A stretch of 64,000 nt of DNA, from contig NZ_JAACFU010000001.1 of NCBI RefSeq assembly GCF_029051725.1, forward strand, positions 620,001 to 684,000. Direction: 5' to 3'. The first letter of the stretch is position 1; every line of letters starts with the position of its first letter. The notes under the pieces are model-generated. The model worked only from the letters and a program-made list of their open reading frames with translations. It had not been told where the DNA came from and did not search any database. Origin of the DNA: Bradyrhizobium sp. CSS354. GTDB taxonomy: Bacteria > Pseudomonadota > Alphaproteobacteria > Rhizobiales > Xanthobacteraceae. The translations under genes were made by a program, and so were the position numbers. Below, piece by piece: positions 41,774 to 49,618 of the stretch.

Positions 41774-43975
41774 ATGAACGCTTATGTCGGAACGCCAACG
41801 TCGCGTGTCGACGGACGGGCCAAGGTCACGGGGGCCGCCAAATACGCCGGCGAATTCCCGGCCGACAGGCTCCTCCATGGCTTCGTTGTCGAGGCCACCA
41901 TTTCATGCGGGCGCATTGTCCGCCTCGACACCAATACGGCACAGCAGGTCAAGGGCGTGCTCGACGTGCTCACGCATGCGAACCGTCCGCCGCTGGCCGA
42001 CAAGGACGAGGCGTGGAAGGACGAGGTTGCACCGGATGGGTCGCCCTTCCGTCCGCTTTATGATGACACGATCAGGTTCAATGGCCAACCGATCGCGCTG
42101 GTCGTGGCGGAGGACTGGGAAACCGCGAAATTTGCCGCGACGCTGGTGCGGGTCGAATATGAGCAGCATGGTTTTGCGACCGACCTCGAAGGCGAGCGCA
42201 GCAACGCTGCCGAAAAGGACAAGCCGCACAAGCCGCGGGGCGACGCCGCAGCCGCCCTTGCGGGAGCTGATGTGCGCCACGAGGCGGACTACGTGATACC
42301 GACCGAGCATCACAACCCGATGGAGCTCTATGCGACCACGGCGGTCTGGGACGACAATGGCAAGCTCACAATCTACGACAAGACCCAAGGCGTCCAGAAC
42401 GTCCACAAGTTTCTATGCGGCGTGTTCGACAAGAAGCCGGATGACATTCGGGTGGCCTCGCCATACGTCGGCGGCGCCTTCGGCTCCGGCTTGCGGCCGC
42501 AATATCAGGTGGTGTTGGCAACGCTCGGCGCGCTCGCGCTGAAGCGGTCCGTGCGCGTCGTGCTGACGCGGCAGCAGATGTACGGGCTCGGCTATCGGCC
42601 GATGACCATCGAGCGCGTCGGGCTGGGCGCAAAATCCGATGGTACGCTCGACGCGATCACGCACGAGGCCATTGCCGTCACCTCGCGCTATGAGGATTTT
42701 GCACGCAACGATACCGGCTGGGCCGAACAGCTCTACAAGAGCCCGAACAGCCGCTTCTCCCATAAGCTCGTCCACCTTGACGTCTCCACGCCGTGCGACA
42801 TGCGCGCACCGGGCGCGGCGTCGGGCGTCTGCGCGCTCGAATGCGCCATGGACGAGCTCGCCGTCGCGCTCAAGCTCGACCCGATCGAACTGCGGCTGAA
42901 GTGCTACTCGGACCACGACCAGAGCGAAAACCTGCCCTACACCAGCAAGCAGTTGCGCGAATGCTACGCGCGCGGCGCGGACGCCTTCGGCTGGAGCAGA
43001 CGCAATCCTGCGCCGCGCTCGATGCGCGACGGCAAGGATCTGGTCGGCTGGGGCATGGCGACGGGCGTGTGGGAAGCACTGCAGATGCCGGTCGCCGTCC
43101 GTATCGTTCTGACGTCGAACGGACATGCCGAGGTGTCATGCGCCGCATCCGACATCGGCACCGGCACCTACACCATTGTGGCTCAGGTCGCAGCCGACGC
43201 ACTCGGCCTGCCGATCGAGAACATCAGCGTCAGGCTCGCAGATTCCAGTCTGCCGCAGGCGCCTGTCGAGGGCGGCTCCTGGATGGCCGCTTCGAGCGCA
43301 CATGCGGTGCTCGCAGCCGCCGAGGAGGTGCGCAAGGAGCTGTTAGGTCTGGCCGGAAAAATCCCTGGCTCGCCGCTCGCCGGCGCCAAGTTGGCCGATA
43401 CGGTCCTGATCGACGGCAGCATTGCCGGGGCCAGCGACACCAGCCGCGCGGTCTCGATCGCCGACGCGATGCGCCATGGCGGTGTCGAACGCATCGAGAA
43501 GGAAAAGCTCAACCAGTTCGACGAGGACAAGAAGCACGCGCGCAATACCCATTCAGCCGTCTTTGCCGAGGTCAAAGTCGACGAAGAGCTGGGCGTCATT
43601 CGCGTCACGCGCGTGGTCAGCGCCGTCGCGGCCGGGCGGATTCTCAACACCAAGACCGGCCGCAGCCAGATCATGGGCAGCGTGGTCTGGGGGATCGGGA
43701 TGGCCCTGCACGAGGAGACGGTGATGGATCATCGCTTCGGCCGGATCATGAACGCGAACATCGCCGAGTACCACATCCCGGTGAATGCGGATGTTCACGA
43801 TATCGACGTGATCTTCGTCGACGAGCCGGACAATCGTATCAACAAGCTCGGCATCAAGGGACTGGGCGAGATCGGCATCGTCGGCGTCCCGGCGGCGATC
43901 GCAAACGCCGTCTATCACGCCACCGGCAAACGCATCCGCCGCTTCCCGATTACACTGGACAAGTTGTTGGACTGA
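41774..43975 (+). CDS. paoC: Aldehyde oxidoreductase molybdenum-binding subunit, PaoC/YagR type
   Basis: A 733-residue molybdopterin-binding subunit. Mo-cofactor contacts fit YVGGAFGSGLRPQ, DMRAPGAASGVCALE (MoCo arginine) and the catalytic glutamate in IKGLGEIGIVGVPAAI near residue 695. The family oxidises aromatic and other aldehydes to acids, in E. coli as detoxification. It needs the MCD form of the cofactor and a XdhC-like factor, which are not in the window. The ATG at 41774 has GTGAGGA upstream. Confidence 0.92.
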   Translation: MNAYVGTPTSRVDGRAKVTGAAKYAGEFPADRLLHGFVVEATISCGRIVRLDTNTAQQVKGVLDVLTHANRPPLADKDEAWKDEVAPDGSPFRPLYDDTIRFNGQPIALVVAEDWETAKFAATLVRVEYEQHGFATDLEGERSNAAEKDKPHKPRGDAAAALAGADVRHEADYVIPTEHHNPMELYATTAVWDDNGKLTIYDKTQGVQNVHKFLCGVFDKKPDDIRVASPYVGGAFGSGLRPQYQVVLATLGALALKRSVRVVLTRQQMYGLGYRPMTIERVGLGAKSDGTLDAITHEAIAVTSRYEDFARNDTGWAEQLYKSPNSRFSHKLVHLDVSTPCDMRAPGAASGVCALECAMDELAVALKLDPIELRLKCYSDHDQSENLPYTSKQLRECYARGADAFGWSRRNPAPRSMRDGKDLVGWGMATGVWEALQMPVAVRIVLTSNGHAEVSCAASDIGTGTYTIVAQVAADALGLPIENISVRLADSSLPQAPVEGGSWMAASSAHAVLAAAEEVRKELLGLAGKIPGSPLAGAKLADTVLIDGSIAGASDTSRAVSIADAMRHGGVERIEKEKLNQFDEDKKHARNTHSAVFAEVKVDEELGVIRVTRVVSAVAAGRILNTKTGRSQIMGSVVWGIGMALHEETVMDHRFGRIMNANIAEYHIPVNADVHDIDVIFVDEPDNRINKLGIKGLGEIGIVGVPAAIANAVYHATGKRIRRFPITLDKLLD

Positions 43976-44033
43976 GACGGTGCAGCGGTCCGCTCGGCGC
44001 CAGCGTCACCTCACGGGGCCCGGCCGCCAGGCC

Positions 44034-44246
44034 TCACGACGGAAAGTCAGCCGGTCTGACCTGGATGCGGTCGGCATGCAACGACCAGTGGTGCAGCGCC
44101 TGATCCTCGCAAAACCTCGCCTTCGCCCGCTCTCTGGCTTCGTCCTCGTCGGAGGCGTCGATCTCAAGCGTGCCCTGGCACACCTCGATCTGCCGGCCGT
44201 ACTGGCCGAGCACGTCCTTCATGAACCTGACCACATAAGTTGACAT
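44034..44246 (-). CDS. Small conserved-looking protein of 70 residues with FixK-like promoter box
   Basis: The minus strand encodes a 70-residue soluble protein (MSTYVVRFMKDVLGQYGRQI start, then a Glu/Asp/Arg-rich DEDEARERAKARFCEDQ helix, and ALHHWSLHADRIQVRPADFP). I do not recognise the family. The ribosome-binding site is excellent (GGCAGGAGG). A FixK/FNR-type box lies 68 bp upstream, suggesting expression under low oxygen. It is monocistronic, convergent with paoC. Confidence 0.75.
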   Translation of the reverse strand: MSTYVVRFMKDVLGQYGRQIEVCQGTLEIDASDEDEARERAKARFCEDQALHHWSLHADRIQVRPADFPS

Positions 44247-44313
44247 GGGACCTCCTGCCTGCCCCGGCGGCGCTCACTTTAATCCCATTTAGCCGGATTG
44301 CGGGAGGGAGATT

Positions 44314-44327
44314 TTGACGCGGATCAA
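44314..44327. promoter_or_regulatory. FixK/FNR-type box upstream of the 70-residue protein
   Basis: TTGACGCGGATCAA has the TTGA-N6-TCAA symmetry of FixK2/FNR boxes. Its centre is 74 bp upstream of the start codon at 44246, a spacing compatible with a class II promoter. Regulator identity is inferred. Confidence 0.7.
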
Positions 44328-44430
44328 AGTCGGGCGCGGTTCCGCCCGCCAATCATTCCGTGGCGCGTAGCGCTAACCCGGAAATGGGCAACAGGAGCGT
44401 CGCACCCCGGAAGGACAAAGCGACTGCCGA

Positions 44431-45480
44431 CTACGCCGGCGTCACACCAAACGCCTGCTTGAATCGCTCGGCATAGCGTGGCCAGACCTCCGGATTGATG
44501 ATGCGCGGCGGGCGCTTGCCGTCGAGCGTATCCAGCACCTGCTCGGCCGCGATGCGGCCCATGTTCTGCCGCGCTTCGATCGTGACGCCGGCCGTATGCG
44601 GGCTCGCCAGCACGTTGTCGAGCTGGAGCAGCGGATGCTCCGGCGGCGGCGGCTCCTTGGACCAGACGTCGAGACCGGCGCCTGCAATGCGCTTGTCGCG
44701 CAACGCCTGGAGCAGCGCATCCTCATCGTGGATGAAGCCGCGCGCAGTGGTGATAAAGTACGCATGCGGCTGCATCAGCGCGAACTCGCGCACGCTGATC
44801 ATGTTGCGGCTGCCCTTGTTGAGCGGGCAGGAGATCGAGATAAAATCGGCGCGGCGCAGCAGCTCGTCGAGCTCCACCTTCTCCCCGCCCCGTTCGGCCA
44901 TCACCTCGGCCGTGAGGTAGGGATCATAGGCCAGCACCTTCATGCCGAACAGGCCCTTGCACAGCGCGGCGATGCGGCGACCGACATTGCCGAGGCCGAT
45001 GATGCCGACGGTCTTGTGCTCGATCTCGTTGCCGACGAGTTCGTTGCGGTTAACGTTGGCCTCCCTGCGAAGCTTGCGGTCGGACTGGATGATGCGCTTG
45101 GACAGCGTCAGCATCATCGCCAGCGCATGCTCGGCGACGGAATGGGCATTGCCGCCGGACTGGTTGACGACCAGCACGCCCGCATCGGTGCACGCCTCGA
45201 CGTCGACGGGATCGAAGCCTGCACCATTGCTCGAGACCAGCAACAGGTTCGGCGTGCGTTTCAGGAAGGCGGCATCGACGTGGAAATGCGGGGCGAGTTC
45301 GTCCCGGGCGGCGCCGATCTGGTAGACATGAGCGGCACCGATGATCGGCGCGTAGAAGTCTTCGGGACTCTCGTTCTCGATGCGATCGAGCCGGACGTCG
45401 GGCCGCGCCTTCAGAATGTCGATATAGATCGGATTGGCCAGATATTTGACGTAGAAGACGCGCTTGCTGTTGACGGACAT
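44431..45480 (-). CDS. D-isomer-specific 2-hydroxyacid dehydrogenase (SerA/GyaR family)
   Basis: A 349-residue NAD(P)-dependent dehydrogenase. The Rossmann motif is VGIIGLGNVGRRIA near residues 158-171; catalytic Arg fits ITTARGFIHDEDAL, Glu lies in the following DVWSKEPP, and His fits ASPHTAGVT. It reduces a 2-keto acid (glyoxylate, hydroxypyruvate or similar) or oxidises the hydroxyacid. It is divergent from a two-subunit ThDP decarboxylase, which suggests a shared 2-keto acid. Substrate is not determinable here. GGAAAGG precedes the ATG. Confidence 0.87.
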   Translation of the reverse strand: MSVNSKRVFYVKYLANPIYIDILKARPDVRLDRIENESPEDFYAPIIGAAHVYQIGAARDELAPHFHVDAAFLKRTPNLLLVSSNGAGFDPVDVEACTDAGVLVVNQSGGNAHSVAEHALAMMLTLSKRIIQSDRKLRREANVNRNELVGNEIEHKTVGIIGLGNVGRRIAALCKGLFGMKVLAYDPYLTAEVMAERGGEKVELDELLRRADFISISCPLNKGSRNMISVREFALMQPHAYFITTARGFIHDEDALLQALRDKRIAGAGLDVWSKEPPPPEHPLLQLDNVLASPHTAGVTIEARQNMGRIAAEQVLDTLDGKRPPRIINPEVWPRYAERFKQAFGVTPA

Positions 45481-45745
45481 AAGGACCTTTCCGGCTCTCT
45501 CCTGGAGATCCGCAGGGCCAGCGCGGCGCGCGCTCCTTTCATGCGTTCCTCCGTTCTCTTGTTATTGCCGCTTATGACACGGCGCCAGCGGCCGCGGCAG
45601 GCCGTCTGGCGCAGATCACGGTGCAGCCCGGACATGTTGACAATCCCGCTGCCTCCGTCAAGTTCGGCAGACCGCCGCGACGGCCGACACGAGCCTAAGG
45701 CAATGGCAAAGACCAAGAAGCATGCGCGGCCGAAGGGAGAACGCA

Positions 45746-46312
45746 ATGCCGATTGCGGAGCAACAAACCTCGTCCGAGGCGGCGCAGACCTCCAGTGACA
45801 CGAGCTGGCATGGCATCGTCCTGCAAACCCTGAAGCGGAACGAGATCAGCCTCGTCCCTTACGTGCCTGACCGCGTGCTGACGCCGCTGATCAAGAACCT
45901 GCACGCCGATCCGTTCTTCACCACCTTTGCCACCGCCCGCGAGGAGGAGGCCGTCGGCATCGTCTCGGGGGCCTGGATGGGCGGACGACGAGGCGCGGTG
46001 TTGATGCAGACCTCGGGCTTTGCGACGCTCGCCAACGTGCTGGCCTCGCTCGCGGTGCCCTACCAGATTCCGCTCATCATGTTCGTGTCCGAGCGCGGCA
46101 CGCTCGGCGAGTTCAACTACGGCCAGTCACTGGTCTGCCGCACCATGCGTCCGGTGCTGGATTCGTTGGCACTGGAGCATCACACCATCACCCGGCTCGA
46201 CGAGCTCGAATTCATTGCCGACCGTTCGATCAAGCAGGCCGTGACGACGCAGGCGCCGGTGGCACTGATCCTCAACCCGCTGCTCACCGGCGGCAAGGTG
46301 TTCAACAAGTGA
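45746..46312 (+). CDS. ThDP-dependent 2-keto acid decarboxylase, alpha subunit (sulfopyruvate/phosphonopyruvate decarboxylase type)
   Basis: A 188-residue protein equal to the N-terminal (PYR) domain of ThDP enzymes. The catalytic glutamate is in TAREEEAVGIVSGAWMGG, followed by QTSGFATLANVLASLAVPYQIPLIMFVSERG. Split-domain enzymes of this kind include sulfopyruvate decarboxylase ComDE. The ATG at 45746 has GGGAGA upstream. It makes one enzyme with the next gene, 11 bp away. The substrate could be sulfopyruvate, phosphonopyruvate or another 2-keto acid. Confidence 0.85.
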   Translation: MPIAEQQTSSEAAQTSSDTSWHGIVLQTLKRNEISLVPYVPDRVLTPLIKNLHADPFFTTFATAREEEAVGIVSGAWMGGRRGAVLMQTSGFATLANVLASLAVPYQIPLIMFVSERGTLGEFNYGQSLVCRTMRPVLDSLALEHHTITRLDELEFIADRSIKQAVTTQAPVALILNPLLTGGKVFNK

Positions 46313-46323
46313 GGCCGGCCCGA

Positions 46324-46926
46324 ATGAATACCGACGCGCGCAACACCAAAGTGATGAACCGCTTCGACGTCACCTCGCGCCTGATCGCAAAACTCGAGCA
46401 CGAGGAAGCCGTGATCGGCGGCATCGGCAACACCAATTTCGACCTCTGGGCCGCCGGCCACCGTCCGCAGAATTTCTACATGCTCGGCAGCATGGGGCTC
46501 GCCTTCCCGATCGCGCTGGGCGTGGCGCTGGCGCAGCCGGAGCGGCGCGTCTTTGCGCTCGAAGGCGACGGCTCGCTGCTGATGCAGCTCGGCGCACTCT
46601 CGACGATCGCAGCGTTGAAGCCGAAGAACCTCACCATGATCGTGATGGACAACGGCATCTATCAGATCACCGGCGCGCAGCCGACGCCGGCCGCGAAAGT
46701 GGCTGACATCGTCGCCATCGCGACCGGCTCCGGGCTTGCCAACAGCGCCTGGGCCGCGGACGAGGAGGATTTCGAGCGTCTGGTCGAGGAAGCCATGTCG
46801 GCGACGGAGCCGAGCCTGATCGCCGTCCGTATCGATGACAAGCCCGGCGTCGGCGCCACCCGACGCGATCCCGTACAAATCCGGGAACGCTTCATGCACG
46901 GCCTTGGTGTGCGCGAGCCGCTTTAA
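46324..46926 (+). CDS. ThDP-dependent 2-keto acid decarboxylase, beta subunit
   Basis: A 200-residue protein equal to the C-terminal (PP) domain of ThDP enzymes, with the ThDP-Mg motif GDGSLLMQLGALSTIAALKPKN...DNGIYQ (about residues 79-112). It matches the ComE-like half of sulfopyruvate decarboxylase. Start at ATG 46324; a GTG at 46309 overlapping the alpha stop is an alternative. The two subunits and the divergent dehydrogenase form a small functional group. Confidence 0.85.
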   Translation: MNTDARNTKVMNRFDVTSRLIAKLEHEEAVIGGIGNTNFDLWAAGHRPQNFYMLGSMGLAFPIALGVALAQPERRVFALEGDGSLLMQLGALSTIAALKPKNLTMIVMDNGIYQITGAQPTPAAKVADIVAIATGSGLANSAWAADEEDFERLVEEAMSATEPSLIAVRIDDKPGVGATRRDPVQIRERFMHGLGVREPL

Positions 46927-47002
46927 CGTTTCGTCATTAACTACACGGCGATCTGATCCCGGCGCCTCGGCAAGCTGCTGCAATCCATGCTAAGCGGTGC
47001 GA

Positions 47003-47380
47003 ATGTCCATTTTGGTTCGCTCCTCTGCCTGGCTGCTTGCCGCCGCCGTCGCCTTTGCCACCCTCGGCCCGCCCGGCCTGCGGCCCCATTCCGACCTTGG
47101 CCAGGACGGCGAACATGCCCTCGCCTTCGTCCTGGTGGGACTAGCCTTCGGTCTCGCCTATCCGCGCCGCCGCCTGTCGGCCACAGCCATCGCCGTGGTG
47201 CTGATCGGCCTGCTCGAACTGATGCAATTCTGGGCACCGGGACGGCATGCGCGGCTGGAGGACTTTCTGGTCGATGCCGGCACCACCTGCATCGGCTTCG
47301 CGCTCGCGGCCATCGCCGATTGGGGCATGACGCGGTTTCGCGCGAATTCGGCCCTGACGAGCCAAGGCCCCGCGGAGTGA
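47003..47380 (+). CDS. VanZ-like family membrane protein
   Basis: A 125-residue protein with about four hydrophobic helices. The family pattern is seen in ATLGPPGLRPHS, DGEHALAFVLVGLAFGLAYPRR, IGLLELMQFWAPGRHARLEDFLVDAGTT. VanZ-like proteins are small membrane proteins of unclear function; the name comes from teicoplanin resistance but most members are unrelated to it. It is unlinked to its neighbours. Start at ATG 47003; an in-frame GTG is six bases earlier. Confidence 0.8.
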   Translation: MSILVRSSAWLLAAAVAFATLGPPGLRPHSDLGQDGEHALAFVLVGLAFGLAYPRRRLSATAIAVVLIGLLELMQFWAPGRHARLEDFLVDAGTTCIGFALAAIADWGMTRFRANSALTSQGPAE

Positions 47381-47394
47381 TGCTCCGCAGGGCC
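47366..47394. terminator. Candidate bidirectional terminator hairpin
   Basis: GGCCC-C-GCGGAG, loop TGATG, CTCCGC-A-GGGCC: eleven paired bases with one mismatch. It encloses the VanZ-like stop codon and lies between convergent genes. The T-run after it is weak. Confidence 0.5.
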
Positions 47395-47422
47395 CGTCTC
47401 TTCAAAGCTCACGCTCGATCGA

Positions 47423-47806
47423 TCAGTCGATGATCTTGACGACGCGGCGCGTGCGCGGCTCCACGATCACGCGGCGATCGTTCACGACCGCATAGCGATA
47501 TTCGGTGTAGTTCGGCACGGGCCGCAGCACCACGGTCGGCGGCAGTGGCTCGCCGACCACGACGCGATCCTCAACGACTACGGATTCACTACGCGGGATG
47601 CCGCCCAGAATGGCATTCGGAATTTCCAGACCGGCGCCGACAGCGGCGCCGACGGTACCACCGACCATCGCTCCGACCGGGCCGCCAATGTCGCCGCCCG
47701 CGCGTGCGCCGTTCCTGGCGCCTTCTTCGGTCGTCGACTGAGCAAAGGCCGCACTCGACGCCAGCAGCGACGCGGCAGCCAACGAAATCGCAAGACGGGT
47801 TTTCAT
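47423..47806 (-). CDS. DUF1236-type secreted protein
   Basis: A 127-residue exported protein: signal peptide MKTRLAISLAAASLLASSAA (cleavage after AFA, about residue 22), a glycine-rich middle segment resembling Gly-zipper motifs (GGDIGGPVGAMVGGTVGAAVGAG), and the C-terminal YAVVNDRRVIVEPRTRRVVKIID characteristic of DUF1236. The family is abundant in Bradyrhizobium and has no known function. It probably sits in the periplasm or outer envelope. Confidence 0.85.
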   Translation of the reverse strand: MKTRLAISLAAASLLASSAAFAQSTTEEGARNGARAGGDIGGPVGAMVGGTVGAAVGAGLEIPNAILGGIPRSESVVVEDRVVVGEPLPPTVVLRPVPNYTEYRYAVVNDRRVIVEPRTRRVVKIID

Positions 47807-47921
47807 GTGCTTATGTCTCCAGTGATTGTTGTGCGCCTTCAACCGCGGGGCCGGATCATTGTTCCGGTTCCCTCGCCCGATCTAGGCAGAACCACAACGG
47901 AGACTGTTACCCGGTAACAGT

Positions 47922-48809
47922 TCAGGCCGCGGCGATCTCGTGCCCCGCCATCAGTTCCAGCGCGCGCACCATCGCCGAATGGTCCCAGCCCTTGCCGCCA
48001 TGCGCGGCGCAGGACGAGAACAGTTGCTGCGCCACTGCGGTGCTCGGCAGCGACACGCCGAGCGCGCGGGCGCCTTCAAGCGCGAGGTTGAGATCCTTCT
48101 GGTGCAGCTCGATGCGGAAGCCGGCATCGAAATTGCGCTTCACCATGCGCTCGCCATGCACTTCGAGAATCCGCGAAGACGCAAAGCCGCCCATCAGGGC
48201 CTGCCGCACCAGCGCCGGATCCGCACCGGCTTTCGACGCGAACAGCAGCGCTTCGCTGACCGCCTCGATCGTCAACGCGACGATGATCTGGTTGGCGACC
48301 TTCGTCGTCTGGCCGTCGCCATTGGCGCCGACGCGGGTGACGTTCTTTCCCATCCGGTCGAAGATCGGCTTCATGGTGTTGAAGGCGCGCTCGGGGCCAC
48401 CGACCATGATGGTGAGGCTTGCCGCCTTGGCACCGACCTCCCCGCCTGACACCGGTGCGTCGAGATAATCCGCGCCGAGCGCCTCGATCTTCTTCGCAAA
48501 CTCCTTGGTCGCCAGCGGCGAGATCGAGCTCATGTCGACCACGATCTTGCCCTTGGAAATGCCGCCCGCGACGCCGTCCTTGCCAAACAGCACGGCCTCC
48601 ACCTGCGGGGTATCCGGCACCATGATGATGACCGCATCCGCCTCCTCCGCAACCTCCTTGCTTGACTTGCAGACAACGCCGCCGGCGGCGATCAGCTCGG
48701 GTGCGACCGGCCCGACATCGTGCAGGAGAACGCGATGGCCTGCGGCCAGAAGATGCCCGGCCATCGGCCGTCCCATGGTGCCAAGTCCGATAAAGCCGAT
48801 GTCGATCAT
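47922..48809 (-). CDS. glxR: 2-hydroxy-3-oxopropionate (tartronate semialdehyde) reductase
   Basis: A 295-residue beta-hydroxyacid dehydrogenase. The NAD motif is IGFIGLGTMGRPMAGHLLAA near residues 4-23, the substrate motif DAPVSGGEVGA near 117-127, and the catalytic lysine lies in GQTTKVANQIIVA near 166-178. It reduces tartronate semialdehyde, the Gcl product, to glycerate. Gene order gcl-hyi-glxR is that of the glycerate pathway for glyoxylate. It lies 12 bp after hyi. Confidence 0.94.
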   Translation of the reverse strand: MIDIGFIGLGTMGRPMAGHLLAAGHRVLLHDVGPVAPELIAAGGVVCKSSKEVAEEADAVIIMVPDTPQVEAVLFGKDGVAGGISKGKIVVDMSSISPLATKEFAKKIEALGADYLDAPVSGGEVGAKAASLTIMVGGPERAFNTMKPIFDRMGKNVTRVGANGDGQTTKVANQIIVALTIEAVSEALLFASKAGADPALVRQALMGGFASSRILEVHGERMVKRNFDAGFRIELHQKDLNLALEGARALGVSLPSTAVAQQLFSSCAAHGGKGWDHSAMVRALELMAGHEIAAA

Positions 48810-48821
48810 GTCAAAGTTTCC

Positions 48822-49607
48822 TCAGGTCTCAAACGTTTGCGCGGCGTGCCAGAACAGGCCTTCCAGCGTCGTGGTGCGCGGCTTGTATTCGCAACCGATC
48901 CAGCCGCGATAGCCGATCGCGTCGAGATGGCGGAACAGGAAGGGATAGTTGATCTCGCCGGTGCCGGGCTCGTGACGGCCGGGATTGTCGGCGAGCTGTA
49001 TATGCGCGATCTGCGGGAGATATTCCTGCATGGTACGGGCGAGATCGCCCTCCATGATCTGCATGTGATAGATGTCGTACTGGATAAACAGATTGTTGGA
49101 GCGCACCTCGGAGATCAGCTGCACGGCCTGCTCGGTGCCGTTGAGGAAGAAGCCGGGAATGTCGAGCGTGTTGATCGGCTCAACCAGAAGCTTGATGTTC
49201 TCGCGCGCCAGCGTCGAAGCGGCGAAGCGCAGATTCCCGACCAGGGTTTCGTTGAGTTCGCGCGGATCGGCATCGACAGGCGCGATGCCGACGAGACAGT
49301 TGAGCTGCTCGCAATCGAGCGCCTTGGCATAGTCGATGGCGCGAAACACGCCGTCCCTGAACTCGCTGACACGATCCGGCAGGATCGCTATGCCGCGCTC
49401 GCCTGCCGCCCAATTGCCGGCCGGCAGATTGTGCAGCACCTGCGTCAGCCCATGGCTGTCGAGTTGCTCGCGCAGCTGCGCTTTGTCGAAATCATAGGGG
49501 AAGAGGTACTCGACCCCGGAAAAGCCCGCCGCTCTAGCCGCGGCGAAGCGGTCCACGAACGGCATTTCGTTGAAGAGCATGGTGAGATTGGCAGCGAATT
49601 TCGGCAT
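48822..49607 (-). CDS. hyi: Hydroxypyruvate isomerase
   Basis: A 261-residue TIM-barrel protein of the xylose isomerase-like family. It starts MPKFAANLTMLFNEMPFVDR, and the metal-binding residues lie in KLLVEPINTLDIPGF (Glu), YDIYHMQIMEGDL (Asp/His) and IGCEYKPR (Glu). It interconverts hydroxypyruvate and tartronate semialdehyde. Start at 49607, 11 bp after the gcl stop. The open frame back to 50108 overlaps gcl and is not real. Confidence 0.93.
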   Translation of the reverse strand: MPKFAANLTMLFNEMPFVDRFAAARAAGFSGVEYLFPYDFDKAQLREQLDSHGLTQVLHNLPAGNWAAGERGIAILPDRVSEFRDGVFRAIDYAKALDCEQLNCLVGIAPVDADPRELNETLVGNLRFAASTLARENIKLLVEPINTLDIPGFFLNGTEQAVQLISEVRSNNLFIQYDIYHMQIMEGDLARTMQEYLPQIAHIQLADNPGRHEPGTGEINYPFLFRHLDAIGYRGWIGCEYKPRTTTLEGLFWHAAQTFET

Positions 49608-49618
49608 GATGCTGTTCC

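Noticed and set aside
45637..45642. TTGACA as a -35 box for the decarboxylase genes
   Set aside because: No convincing -10 element at 16-18 bases; a single hexamer is not enough.
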